Shown in pieces: positions 54,888-64,000 of a stretch of DNA of 64,000 bases. Both the position numbers and the translations under genes were made by a program. The first letter of the stretch is position 1. Each line of letters begins with the position of its first letter. A model generated the notes under the pieces. It was not told the origin of the DNA. It made no database searches and saw nothing but the letters and a program-made list of their open reading frames with translations. The DNA is from Oerskovia sp042887685 (GTDB lineage: Bacteria; Actinomycetota; Actinomycetes; Actinomycetales; Cellulomonadaceae). The DNA lies in assembly GCF_042887685.1 (NCBI RefSeq), contig NZ_JBHVOS010000013.1:1-64000 (forward strand), read 5' to 3'.

Positions 54888-57800
54888 ATGGGGAACGAGC
54901 GATCGAGGCACCGCCGGAGCGGTAGGTCCCGGCAGCAGTGGTCCGTGCGGGCCCGCCGGGCCTGGGCGGCCACCGGAGCCCTCCTGCTGGCGCTGCCGCT
55001 GGCCCTCGTCCCCGCGATCCCGGCGGCCGCCGCCGACTGGGGCATCAGCAAGCAGGAGGCCTCCACCGGCCCGTACGCCCCGGGGGACACCGTCCAGTGG
55101 ATCATCACCGTCTCCTGCTCGGACCCCAACGCGGACCCGTGCACCAACGCCGTGCTCACCGACCAGCTCCCGGACGGCCTCGAGCTCGTGTCCGCGTCGG
55201 TCCAGAGCGGCCCTCCCGGCGGCGACCTCACGACCGACCCCGCGACCGGGCTGGTCACGTACACCAACCCCGAGGTGTCGAACGGGGCGCAGGCGCAGAT
55301 CATCGTCACCGCACGGGTCGACCCCGACCTGCCCTACAGCGCGAACGGCGTGCCGATCACCAACACCGCGACGGTCGTGGCCGACAACGCGACCCAGCAG
55401 CAGGCCTCCGACGCGATCACCCCCGAGGTCCCGCTCGTCCTCGCCTCGACGACGACGAAGTCGATCGACCCGCCGGGGGCGCTCGCGGCCCCCGGCACGC
55501 CGGCGACCATGACGGTCGGCGCGACGAACACCTCGAACGACCCGGTCGACACCCTGGTGATCCAGGACCCGGTCGACCCCACGGCGACCCCGAACCCGTT
55601 CACCTACCTGGAGTACTCGGCGACGGGCACGATCACGATGCCCCCGAACGCCGACACCGTGACCACGCAGTACTGGGACGGGGACTCGTGGGAGACGCTC
55701 GACGGCACGGTCGACCCGTCGACCGTGCAGGGGGTGCGCTACACGTTCAGCGGAGACATCCAGCCGGGCGCGACCGCGAGCGTGCCCGTGCAGGTGCAGC
55801 AGAGCGACGCGGTCGACGGCCTCACCGAGGCGACCACCGTCACCAACGACGCGTCGTCGTACGTCACGCACACCGGGGGCCAGTCCACCCCGACGACCGC
55901 GGAGGACACGTACGTCGTCACGCCGCCGGACAACAGCGTGACGGCGTCCAAGACCTTCTCGCCCAGCACCGTGGCCGCGGGCGACCCCACGACCGTCACG
56001 ATCGGTGCCACCAACACGGGGACCGCCGTCGGCTCCCTGACGATCACCGAGCCCGCCCCCGGGACGGACAACCCGTTCGAGGGGGACGACCCGTTGACGT
56101 TCACCGGCTTCGGGCCGACCGGGGACGGCACAGGCGTGCAGTGGCCCTCCGGGGCGAACGGCGCGACCGTGACCTTCACGTGCCTCGACGGCTCGACCCC
56201 CGAGGTCGACGCGACCGCCCCGAACACGCTCCCGAACCCACCGGACACGTGCGTCGTGGTCGGCTTCACCGTGGTCTTCACGGGAGACCTGCCGACCAGC
56301 GCCGCGGCCTCGGTCCCGTTCACCGCGGACACCGACCCCGACCAGACGACCGACGACGTCACGCACACCAACACCATCGAGGCCACCGTGCCCAGCGCGG
56401 ACCCTGCCACGGCCCCCGCGGACCTCGTGACCCTGGTCGACCGGTTGGCGACCAGCACCGACAAGATCATGTCGCCCTCGACCATCCCCGCGGTGCCCGG
56501 GCAGTCCGTGATCGTGCAGCTCCCGACCCAGCTCCTGCCGTTCGGACCGGACGGCTCGACCGCGAACGCGGACCAGGTCGTCGTCCAGGACCCGGTCGAC
56601 CCCGCGAACCCCGGCGAGTTCTGGTCGAACTTCACAGCGACCTCGGTGCGCACGACCGACGTGCCCGCGGGGTCGACCCTGACGGTCAACTACTGGGACG
56701 GGAGCGCCTGGGTGCCCGCACCGGGCTGCGGCCCCTACACCGGTCCGACGACCGTGAGCTGCGACCTCCCACCAGGGGCCGGGGGCGTCCAGTTCGTCTA
56801 CGACTCGACCGGTGACGGCTTCCCGCCCGGGACGCAGTTCCAGCCCAACTTCACGGCCGAGTACACGGGCCCGGCCGACCGTGACACCCCGATCGAGAAC
56901 TGCGGCGCGTCGAGCGCGTCGTCGGGCACGGTGGCCCCGACCCCGCCTGCGCAGGGCTGCGCCTCGGTCGACCCCTTCCCCGTGGACGGTCCCGGCGCGC
57001 TCGACTTCGTCGCCAAGGACTTCCTCGGCGGCAGCCCGCCCAGCGTGCTCGCGCGTTCGGACGACCAGGTCACGGCCCAGATCACCTGGTCGACCAACGG
57101 CTTCTCGGGCGTGGACCCGATGGTGATCTCGGACGTCGCCGACCCGCAGAGCACCCCCGTCGCGAGCTCGTTCTACGACGCGTTCGACCTCGTGCGGGTC
57201 GAGCCGATCGACACCGCGACCGACCCGCTGATCACCTACGACCAGGTGACCGGGGTCGAGCTCTTCGTCGGCGGCGCGTGGGTCCCCGCGAGCAGCGACC
57301 CGTGCCCGTGCGTCGGGTCCTTCCCGGGATACACGCTCACCCCCGACGAGCGGGCGTCGGCGACGTCGGTGCGCCTGACCTACCAGGAATCGCCCGACCG
57401 CACCACGACCGGGGACCCGACGGCTCCGCAGCCCGGTGACGGCGTCGCGCGCTCGACGCTCGCGGACGGTCGCCACCTCGACCTGACGTTCCAGGTGCGA
57501 GACGTCAAGAGGTCCGACCCGACGGTCCCGGTGCTGGGGTCGACCCACGGCACGCTCTACAACACGACGGACCCCGGGATCGTCCTCGACACCGTGCGGG
57601 CGACCGGCACCTTCGAGGGCGACCAGTACACCGACACCGACGACGCGACGGTCCTCATCATCGACCAGCCCCTCAACGTGACCGTCGCGAAGGACTGGAC
57701 CGGCGGTCCCCTCTCGGTCCCGCCGTCGGCCACCCCGGCGCAGTTCTACCCGACGACCGACGTGGTCGTCACGGGGACCAACGCGTCGGCCGCGAAGGTG

Positions 57801-60800
57801 AGCCAGCTCCGGCTGGTCGAGCCGGGCGTCGAGACCTCGGGGGACGTGCAGACGGCGCCCGGGACCAAGCCGTTCGACGCGTTCACGCTGCGCGCGATCA
57901 GCCTGGACCCGCCCGACGGGGCGCAGACGACGACGGTCACCCTCACCTACCTGGGCGGGTCGACGGCGAGCTTCACCGAGGCCCAGGCGGAAGCGCTGAC
58001 GACCAGCGACCTGGCCGACGTCGTCGGCGTCGTGACGTCGTTCGACGGCCTCGTGGCGCCCGGGGCGTCGGGCAGCATGGACCTCACGCTGCAGCTGCGC
58101 GAGCTCGACCGGTACACGCAGGCGCCCGTCACGGTCGCGGGGTACAGCCCCGTGCCGAACGGCGCCGTCGCGACGATCGCCGACCCGGGCGGTACCGACC
58201 AGGACGTCCGGCTCGCCCACGACGACGCGGACATGGTCCTGCAGGACGCCGGGATCGCGCTCGACGTCGGCAAGACGTTCGACCCGGCGCAGATCGTCGA
58301 GCCGGGTACCGGGCCCGTGACCATGACGCTCAGCGGACAGCCCCTCGGGCCGTCGCGCGCGGTCGAGATGGTGCTCGTCGACGACGATCCCCGGTTCTGG
58401 AACCAGTACGACTTCGACGCGTTCGCGGGAGCGGCCCTCACCGCGCCGATCCAGCAGGTGCGTGTCGACGCGTTCACGGGTGGGACCTTCACCGCAGGAC
58501 CGGGTGGTGTCGTGGTGTCGGGCGGCTCGTGGGTCCTGGGCGACGAGTCGGCGACGTTCGCCCTGCCCGACGGGGTGGCGCCGGCCGACGTGCAGGGTCT
58601 GCGGTTCACGTTCAGCAGGACCGACGGGTCGATCTGGGAGAACCCCGCGACGCCGGTCCAGACCGTCCCGATCTCGGTCGAGCGCCGGGCGCAGATGCGC
58701 ACCGGAGGGCCGGTCCTGACGGATCTCGCCGCCAACGCGCCGGCCCCCGGCGAGACGGCGCCCGGTGTCGCGAGCAACACCGTCGACGGCACCGTCACAG
58801 GGGCCGACCTCGTCGTCGACCCCGAGAGCGGTGAGACGGTGCCCGTCTCGTCGACCGACGACGAGACCGCGGAGCTCGTCTACGCGCACGCGACCAACGG
58901 GGTGCAGGTGGTCAAGACGTTCGACCGCGTCGTCTCCGGGGGTACTCAGGCACCCGACGCGACCTTCCCGATGAGCATCGCCGTGACCAACACCGGCAAC
59001 CGTGCGATCAGCGAGCTCGTGGTCGAGGATGCCCCGATGCCGTCGGACACCCAGGGGGCGCAGCTCCGGCTGGCGGCCACGGCCGACCCGTTCTCGTACC
59101 TGCTCACGGGGCCGCCGTTGGCCCCCGCCGAGGGCGACCCGCTCCCCGTCGATCCCGCCGACGTGACGGTCACCCAGACCGGGGACCTCCTCGGGCTCCG
59201 GTTCAGCTTTCCCGACGGGACCGTGCTCGGCGTCGGGCAGACCTACACGATCACGGTCCTCGTGCGGTTCCGGGTGGGCCTGGCGCCGCTGACCCTCGTG
59301 GAGAACACCGCGGGGGCCACGGCGGACCGGCCGTGGGACCAGTGCCAGACCCGGCTCGACGCGCAGACGGGAGCGTGCGAGGCGGACGCCGACGTCACAC
59401 CCGTCCCGGCGGGGGTCCTCGCGCAGTCCAAGCTCGTGCGCGCGACGGACGACGACGCGCTCGACGTCATCGTGGACCCGGCCTACACCGGCCCTCCCGT
59501 CGTGTGCACGCCCTTCCCGACCGGCCTCTACGCGTACCCGTGCACCCCTGTCATCGCGCCGGGGCACGCGCAGACGTGGCACATCCGCATCGACAACGTC
59601 GGGAACCTGCCGATGGACAAGGTCGTGGTGTACGACCGCCTGCCGGCGGTCGGGGACACGGGATCCTCGTCCTCGTCCTCGAGGGGCTCGCAGTGGACCC
59701 CGATCCTGACGGTCGACCCGCCCCCCGAGCTCGTCAACGCCCCCGAGGGAAGCGTGGGCTCGGTCTACTACACGACGTCGGACGACTACTGCATGGACGA
59801 CCTCACCGACCCCATGGCCGAGCCGGTCTGTCCCACCGACGACCCTGCGACGGGCTGGGTGCAGCTCGACGGCTCCGAGGACGCCGCGCTGCTCGCGACG
59901 GTCAGGGCGCTGAAGTTCGTCGTCCAGTTCCCCGCGGGCGACGAGTTCCAGCCGGGGGAGTACATCGCGATCGAGGGGACGACCCTGACCCCGGCCGTCC
60001 CTCCGGACGCAGGCGACCGGTCGATTGCCTGGAACTCGGCTGCGGCGTCCGCCGTCGTGGTCTCCCCGCAGGGCGACCTGAACCTCCTGCCGACCGAGGG
60101 CACCAAGGTGGGGGTCGCGACCGCGACGGGTTCTCTCCAGGTGATCAAGCGGGTCGTCGGAGCGGGGGCCGTCAACGCCCCCGACACGTTCGACCTCTTC
60201 GTCCAGTGCACCTCGGCGCCCGGGACCCCCGTCGAGACCGTGCTGGACCCGATACCGATCACCGTGACCCGCAACACCCCGGTCACGGTGCCCAACCTGC
60301 CGTTCGGTGCCGTGTGCACCATCACGGAGGACGGCTCGAACGGTCAGACCGAGCTCATCGTCGGGACCGTGACGATCGGCGAGACACCGACCGTGAACAC
60401 GATCACGGCGGTCAACCGCTACGACCTGGCGAGCATCGAGGTGTCCAAGGACGTCGTGACGGACGCCGTCGACCAGGACGGGCAGCCGGTCCCCTTCGGC
60501 CCGTTCGAGGTCACGGTCGACTGCACCTTCCTCGGCGAGCCGGTCTACGCGACCGGGTACGGCCCCGACGACCCGATGGTGGTCGAGATCGAGGACGACC
60601 AGACGGTCGAGCTCGACGGGCTGCCCGTCGGTGCCGTCTGCACGGTCGAGGAGACCGGGACGGGCAACGCCTCGTCGGTCACGATCACGGTGACGCAGCA
60701 GGCGGCTCCGCCCGTCACCACGCCCGGGGCGTCCACGACGCTCACGCTGGGCGCCGACACCGACGAGGGCGTGAGCACGAACGACGTCGTGCTCACCAAC

Positions 60801-62396
60801 ACCTACGACGTCGGGGGGCTCGACCTCCGCAAGGTCGTCGACGGCCAGGGTGCGCCCACCTACGGGGCCGGGCCGTTCACCCTCGCGGTGCGCTGCACGT
60901 TCGACGACGACGGCGCGGGGCCGGGCGCGCCGCGCGTCGTCTACGACGACACGGTCGTCCTCGGCGCGGGGGCGCCGCTCGAGGCGCAGATCGACGACCT
61001 GCCCGCGGGCGCGGTCTGCGACGTGACCGAGCCCGACGACGGCGGCGCCACGTCGACGTCGATAGCCCCCAGCCCGGTGACGGTGGTCGCGGGGGCCTCG
61101 GTGACGGTCACGGCGACCAACACGTTCGACGTCGGGGCGATCACGGTGGACAAGGTCGTGGACGGTGAGGGGGCCGATCTCTACGGGGCCGGGCCGTTCA
61201 CCGTGACGCTCGCGTGCACGGTCGACGGCGAGCCGCTCACCGTCCCCGGTGGTCCCACGCGCGAGCTCGTGCCGGGGACACCCGTCGTCTACGACGACCT
61301 GCCCGTCGGAGCGAGGTGCACGGTCGCCGAGACCGAGGACGGCGGGGCGACGTCGTCGACCATGACCGTCACGGTCGCCGGCGGGGGACCCGTCGAGACC
61401 GACGGCCCGACGGCCGACGTCGTCGTGACCCCCGTCGACGACGAGGGGGCGCCCACCACGGTGGGCGTCGTGGCGACGAACACGTTCGACCTCGGGTCGC
61501 TCGTGGTCGACAAGGTCGTGGACGGCGACGGTGCCACGCTCTACGGCGCCGGTCCGTTCGAGGTGTCGCTCGCGTGCACCCTCGACGGCCGGCCGGTCGA
61601 CATCCCGGGCGGTGCCGCACGCGAGCTCGAGCCCGGGGCCCCCGTGACGTACGACGGCCTGCCCGTGGGCGCGCAGTGCGAGATCACCGAGACCGCGACG
61701 GGCGGCGCGACCACCACGTCCGTCTCCGCCGTCGGGGAGGGCGAGCCGGGAGCCGTCGTCGTCCCGGCAGGTGGCCCCGGGAGCGTGACCGTGACCAACA
61801 CGTTCGACGTCGGCGAGGTCCGCGTGGTCAAGACGCTGGCCGGGGCCGACGCCGCCGAGCACCGGGGCGACGTCTTCACCGTCTCGCTCGCGTGCACCCA
61901 GGACGTCGACGGTGACACGGTCGACGTCGTGATTCCCGGTGGTCCGACGCGCACCCTCTCGGGCGCGGGCGACTGGGTCGCGGTGTACTCGGACCTGCCT
62001 CAGGGAGCGACGTGCGTCGTGACCGAGACGGACGCGGGCGGCGCGGACACCGTGCAGGTCGTCGTCGACGGCGAGAGCACGCTGACGGACCCCTCGACGG
62101 CCGTCCCGGAGTCGGTCGAGTTCGCGCTCCCCGTGGGGCCGGACGTCTGCGAGCCCGTCGAGGTCGTCAACACGTGGTCCCCGACGAGCGGCGGCATGGG
62201 CGGCGGGACGGCGCTGCACAGCGCGTTGACCACGGCCCTGTCACCGGCCGAGGTGGCGGTCGCCGCCGGCTGCGACGGCGCGACACCGGCCCTGCCCGGG
62301 ACCGGCGCCGACCTCGTCCGGGCGGGGGCCCTCGCGGCGATCCTGCTCGTGCTCGGGGCGACGGTGCTGGTGCTGGTGCGTCGCCGAGAGGCCTGA
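54888..62396 (+). CDS. Giant LPXTG surface protein with DUF11 and DUF5979 repeats
   Basis: The protein has 2,502 residues. A signal peptide with a long basic start ends near residue 48 (AIPAAAA). Residues 50 to about 1740 hold many DUF11-like modules, recognisable by KTFSPSTVAAGDPTTVTIGATNTG-type openings (keys KTFxP and TNTG) and DPxDPTATPNPF-type edges. Six DUF5979 repeats follow (starting near 60129, 60426, 60816, 61134, 61494 and 61812), with cores like VDKVVDGEGADLYGAGPFTV and LPVGARCTVAET. Paired Cys in each repeat suggest disulfides. The sorting signal LPGTG (residue 2469), a hydrophobic segment and RRREA anchor it to the wall. It is probably a stalk-like adhesin. GGAGG lies ahead of ATG 54888. 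Confidence 0.9.
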   Translation: MGNERSRHRRSGRSRQQWSVRARRAWAATGALLLALPLALVPAIPAAAADWGISKQEASTGPYAPGDTVQWIITVSCSDPNADPCTNAVLTDQLPDGLELVSASVQSGPPGGDLTTDPATGLVTYTNPEVSNGAQAQIIVTARVDPDLPYSANGVPITNTATVVADNATQQQASDAITPEVPLVLASTTTKSIDPPGALAAPGTPATMTVGATNTSNDPVDTLVIQDPVDPTATPNPFTYLEYSATGTITMPPNADTVTTQYWDGDSWETLDGTVDPSTVQGVRYTFSGDIQPGATASVPVQVQQSDAVDGLTEATTVTNDASSYVTHTGGQSTPTTAEDTYVVTPPDNSVTASKTFSPSTVAAGDPTTVTIGATNTGTAVGSLTITEPAPGTDNPFEGDDPLTFTGFGPTGDGTGVQWPSGANGATVTFTCLDGSTPEVDATAPNTLPNPPDTCVVVGFTVVFTGDLPTSAAASVPFTADTDPDQTTDDVTHTNTIEATVPSADPATAPADLVTLVDRLATSTDKIMSPSTIPAVPGQSVIVQLPTQLLPFGPDGSTANADQVVVQDPVDPANPGEFWSNFTATSVRTTDVPAGSTLTVNYWDGSAWVPAPGCGPYTGPTTVSCDLPPGAGGVQFVYDSTGDGFPPGTQFQPNFTAEYTGPADRDTPIENCGASSASSGTVAPTPPAQGCASVDPFPVDGPGALDFVAKDFLGGSPPSVLARSDDQVTAQITWSTNGFSGVDPMVISDVADPQSTPVASSFYDAFDLVRVEPIDTATDPLITYDQVTGVELFVGGAWVPASSDPCPCVGSFPGYTLTPDERASATSVRLTYQESPDRTTTGDPTAPQPGDGVARSTLADGRHLDLTFQVRDVKRSDPTVPVLGSTHGTLYNTTDPGIVLDTVRATGTFEGDQYTDTDDATVLIIDQPLNVTVAKDWTGGPLSVPPSATPAQFYPTTDVVVTGTNASAAKVSQLRLVEPGVETSGDVQTAPGTKPFDAFTLRAISLDPPDGAQTTTVTLTYLGGSTASFTEAQAEALTTSDLADVVGVVTSFDGLVAPGASGSMDLTLQLRELDRYTQAPVTVAGYSPVPNGAVATIADPGGTDQDVRLAHDDADMVLQDAGIALDVGKTFDPAQIVEPGTGPVTMTLSGQPLGPSRAVEMVLVDDDPRFWNQYDFDAFAGAALTAPIQQVRVDAFTGGTFTAGPGGVVVSGGSWVLGDESATFALPDGVAPADVQGLRFTFSRTDGSIWENPATPVQTVPISVERRAQMRTGGPVLTDLAANAPAPGETAPGVASNTVDGTVTGADLVVDPESGETVPVSSTDDETAELVYAHATNGVQVVKTFDRVVSGGTQAPDATFPMSIAVTNTGNRAISELVVEDAPMPSDTQGAQLRLAATADPFSYLLTGPPLAPAEGDPLPVDPADVTVTQTGDLLGLRFSFPDGTVLGVGQTYTITVLVRFRVGLAPLTLVENTAGATADRPWDQCQTRLDAQTGACEADADVTPVPAGVLAQSKLVRATDDDALDVIVDPAYTGPPVVCTPFPTGLYAYPCTPVIAPGHAQTWHIRIDNVGNLPMDKVVVYDRLPAVGDTGSSSSSSRGSQWTPILTVDPPPELVNAPEGSVGSVYYTTSDDYCMDDLTDPMAEPVCPTDDPATGWVQLDGSEDAALLATVRALKFVVQFPAGDEFQPGEYIAIEGTTLTPAVPPDAGDRSIAWNSAAASAVVVSPQGDLNLLPTEGTKVGVATATGSLQVIKRVVGAGAVNAPDTFDLFVQCTSAPGTPVETVLDPIPITVTRNTPVTVPNLPFGAVCTITEDGSNGQTELIVGTVTIGETPTVNTITAVNRYDLASIEVSKDVVTDAVDQDGQPVPFGPFEVTVDCTFLGEPVYATGYGPDDPMVVEIEDDQTVELDGLPVGAVCTVEETGTGNASSVTITVTQQAAPPVTTPGASTTLTLGADTDEGVSTNDVVLTNTYDVGGLDLRKVVDGQGAPTYGAGPFTLAVRCTFDDDGAGPGAPRVVYDDTVVLGAGAPLEAQIDDLPAGAVCDVTEPDDGGATSTSIAPSPVTVVAGASVTVTATNTFDVGAITVDKVVDGEGADLYGAGPFTVTLACTVDGEPLTVPGGPTRELVPGTPVVYDDLPVGARCTVAETEDGGATSSTMTVTVAGGGPVETDGPTADVVVTPVDDEGAPTTVGVVATNTFDLGSLVVDKVVDGDGATLYGAGPFEVSLACTLDGRPVDIPGGAARELEPGAPVTYDGLPVGAQCEITETATGGATTTSVSAVGEGEPGAVVVPAGGPGSVTVTNTFDVGEVRVVKTLAGADAAEHRGDVFTVSLACTQDVDGDTVDVVIPGGPTRTLSGAGDWVAVYSDLPQGATCVVTETDAGGADTVQVVVDGESTLTDPSTAVPESVEFALPVGPDVCEPVEVVNTWSPTSGGMGGGTALHSALTTALSPAEVAVAAGCDGATPALPGTGADLVRAGALAAILLVLGATVLVLVRRREA

Positions 62397-62624
62397 GCGG
62401 CTCTGGCCTCGTCCTCCGCGTCGCGTCCGGGGCGCGATGGTCGCCCGGGTGGCGAGTCGGGCCAGGTCGCCTAGGTTCGAAGGTGGTCAGGAAGTGGCCG
62501 ACCGGAGCCAGGTGCACCGCGCCGCTCGACCTGGTCTCCCGTGGACCGACGCGCCGGAGGTCTGTTCCTTCGCCCGTGATCGTCGTGGGTCGGCTCGGTC
62601 GCGCCGATCACGAGGAGGATCTGC

Positions 62625-63707
62625 ATGACCGACACCGAGACCCGCCAGGAGCCCGCTCCTGACGACCCCCGCAAGCCGGACTCGCCCACGGACCTGCCGG
62701 GGCGTTCGTGGAAGCACGTCGCCCGGACGACCGTCCGCCAGTTCTCGCGCGACCAGTGCCTCGACCTGGCGGCGGCCCTGACGTACTACGCCGTGCTCGC
62801 CTCGGCGCCGGCGCTCCTGGCCGTCGTCTCGCTCATCGGCCTGGTCGGGGACAGCGAGAAGATCGTGGCCCAGGTGCTGGACGTCGCGTCGTCGGTCGTC
62901 CCCGCCGACGCGATGGCGACGCTCGAACCGTTGGTCGAGCAGGTCGTCGGCGGCAGCGACCGGGCGGGGCTCGCGCTGGTCGTCGGTGTCGTCGTGGCGC
63001 TCTGGTCCGCCTCCGGGTACGTAGGCGCGTTCGGACGGTCGATGAACCGCATCTACGAGGTCGAGGAGGGGCGCCCGGTCTGGAAGCTCCGGCCCGTGAT
63101 GCTCGTGGTGACCGCCGCGGTCGTGCTCATGGCCGCGCTCGTCGTGGTCGCGCTGGTGGTGTCCGGACCGGTCGCCCGGGCGATCGGGGACGCCGTCGGG
63201 CTGGGGTCGGTCGCGGTGACGACCTGGAACGTCGCAAAGTGGCCCGTGGTGCTGCTGCTGGTGATCCTCGTCGTGGCCGTGCTGTACCACTCGACGCCCA
63301 ACGTGCGTCAGCCCCGGTTCCGCTGGCTGAGCGTGGGCGCGATCGTCGCGATCCTCGTCTGGATCCTCGCCTCGGTCGGCTTCGGCCTCTACGTGGCGAC
63401 CTTCGCGTCCTACGACTCGACGTACGGCGCGCTCGGTGGCGTGATCGTCTTCCTGTTGTGGCTGTGGATCACCAACCTCGCCCTGCTCTTCGGTGCCGAG
63501 CTCGATGCGGAGCTCGAGCGGGCTCGTGAGCTGGAGGGCGGAATCGCGGCCGAGCAGACCCTCCAGCTCCCACCCCGGGACACGCGGGCGAGCGAGAAGC
63601 GTGCGCAGAAGCTCCAGGAGGACGTCGAGCGAGGCGCCGAGATCCGCAGGGCAGCGCAGCAGGAGACGAAGGAGGAGTCCACCGGTTCCCCGACGGTGCG
63701 GGACTGA
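62625..63707 (+). CDS. YihY/BrkB-family membrane protein
   Basis: The 360-residue protein has a basic Pro-rich cytoplasmic start, then six membrane helices (residues about 50-72, 112-135, 158-182, 204-224, 234-256 and 266-290) with the family signature LDLAAALTYYAVLASAPALLAVVSLIGL and TYGALGGVIVFLLWLWITNLALLFGAELDAE. The old name ribonuclease BN is a misannotation; function is unknown, with transporter or integrity roles proposed. The 70-residue C-terminal tail is charged and coiled. GAGGAGG lies upstream of ATG 62625. Confidence 0.9.
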   Translation: MTDTETRQEPAPDDPRKPDSPTDLPGRSWKHVARTTVRQFSRDQCLDLAAALTYYAVLASAPALLAVVSLIGLVGDSEKIVAQVLDVASSVVPADAMATLEPLVEQVVGGSDRAGLALVVGVVVALWSASGYVGAFGRSMNRIYEVEEGRPVWKLRPVMLVVTAAVVLMAALVVVALVVSGPVARAIGDAVGLGSVAVTTWNVAKWPVVLLLVILVVAVLYHSTPNVRQPRFRWLSVGAIVAILVWILASVGFGLYVATFASYDSTYGALGGVIVFLLWLWITNLALLFGAELDAELERARELEGGIAAEQTLQLPPRDTRASEKRAQKLQEDVERGAEIRRAAQQETKEESTGSPTVRD

Positions 63708-63713
63708 ACGTCG

Positions 63714-63733
63714 CGGCCGGGACCTCCCGGCCG
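63714..63733 (+). terminator. Short hairpin after the YihY gene
   Basis: A 9-bp stem CGGCCGGGA / TCCCGGCCG with a 2-base centre lies 7 bases after the stop. It may be a terminator, although the next gene begins only 50 bases later. Confidence 0.4.
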
Positions 63734-63782
63734 GGACGTGGCACGACCATCCGACAGGACGACGCACGAGAGGACGAGGAAC

Positions 63783-64000
63783 ATGCGAGCACTGACCTGG
63801 CAGGGACGCGAGAAGGTCTCGGTCGAGGACGTCCCCGACCCGCGGATCGAGGAACCGACGGACGCGGTCGTCCGGGTCACGTCGACCGCGATCTGCGGCT
63901 CCGACCTGCACCTGTACTCGGTGCTGGGCATGTACCTCGACCCGGGTGACGTGCTGGGTCACGAGACCATGGGCGTCGTCGAGGAGGTCGGCGCGGACGC
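63783..64000 (+). CDS. Zinc-dependent alcohol dehydrogenase, 5' part
   Basis: The first 72 codons are present; the gene leaves the window. It starts MRALTWQGREKVSVEDVPDP and shows the catalytic zinc Cys in AICGSDLHLY and the GHE motif in DVLGHETMGVVEEVG, both hallmarks of medium-chain zinc dehydrogenases, especially the formaldehyde-dehydrogenase/threonine-dehydrogenase-like branch. ATG 63783 has GAGAGGACGAGGAAC upstream. Substrate and cofactor cannot be judged from this part. Confidence 0.88.
   Translation, partial: MRALTWQGREKVSVEDVPDPRIEEPTDAVVRVTSTAICGSDLHLYSVLGMYLDPGDVLGHETMGVVEEVGAD

Noticed and set aside
54468..62219. A 2,583-codon open frame on the minus strand opposite the giant surface-protein gene
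   Set aside because: It is the antisense of a repeat-rich GC-biased gene: composition is Arg/Asp/Val/Gly/His only, with no domain and no ribosome site. The plus-strand protein has a signal peptide, known domains and LPXTG.

Overview
The window is very GC-rich DNA from an actinomycete. The gene content (WhiA, ANTAR regulators, the uvrC-rapZ-yvcK-whiA block, glycoside hydrolases and sortase-anchored surface proteins) and the codon use suggest Micrococcales, probably near Cellulomonadaceae or Promicromonosporaceae. That placement is inferred from gene content and not from a marker phylogeny. Many genes have a TANNNT-like -10 hexamer 6-7 bases before the start codon and no Shine-Dalgarno, as expected for leaderless actinobacterial transcripts.

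Layout. 0-7 kb: the tail of an unrecognised gene, then a three-gene surface saccharide unit (GH3 lipoprotein, small lipoprotein, domain-permuted membrane GH3). 7-18 kb: a PAS-ANTAR protein, an odd tRNA-Leu(CAA), an ANTAR response regulator, a GNAT, a thioesterase, polA, an HTH regulator with visible operators, a methyltransferase, pfkA, rpsA and a NUDIX hydrolase. 18-22 kb: an ABC exporter divergent from a MarR regulator, then coaE and pcp. 22-30 kb: a choice-of-anchor-A surface protein, uvrB, a VOC protein, a manganese-type (yybP-ykoY) riboswitch before two tandem TerC genes, a YciI protein and a metallo-beta-lactamase-fold protein. 30-39 kb: uvrA with a LexA-like box, an OsmC protein, uvrC, rapZ, yvcK and whiA. 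The window therefore carries all three UvrABC excinuclease subunits.

39-64 kb is mostly accessory. It holds an Ig-like surface protein placed directly after whiA, a DUF1254 protein, an alpha/beta hydrolase, and a dapA paralogue divergent from two tandem small proteins of unknown function. It continues with a DUF4118 membrane protein, a ribbon-helix-helix/DUF4097/DrrAB-type ABC operon, a GNAT, a frameshifted PfkB kinase, surE and an alkyl sulfatase. It ends with a 2,502-residue LPXTG surface protein with DUF5979 repeats, a YihY membrane protein and the start of a zinc alcohol dehydrogenase.

The most unusual item is the tandem pair at 44894-45987. Both proteins carry a short N-terminal and a short C-terminal segment that resemble those of diaminopimelate decarboxylase (LysA), and neither has room for the catalytic TIM barrel. 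They sit beside a gene of the same pathway (dapA). In LysA these two segments build the beta-barrel domain, so these may be free-standing barrel domains.
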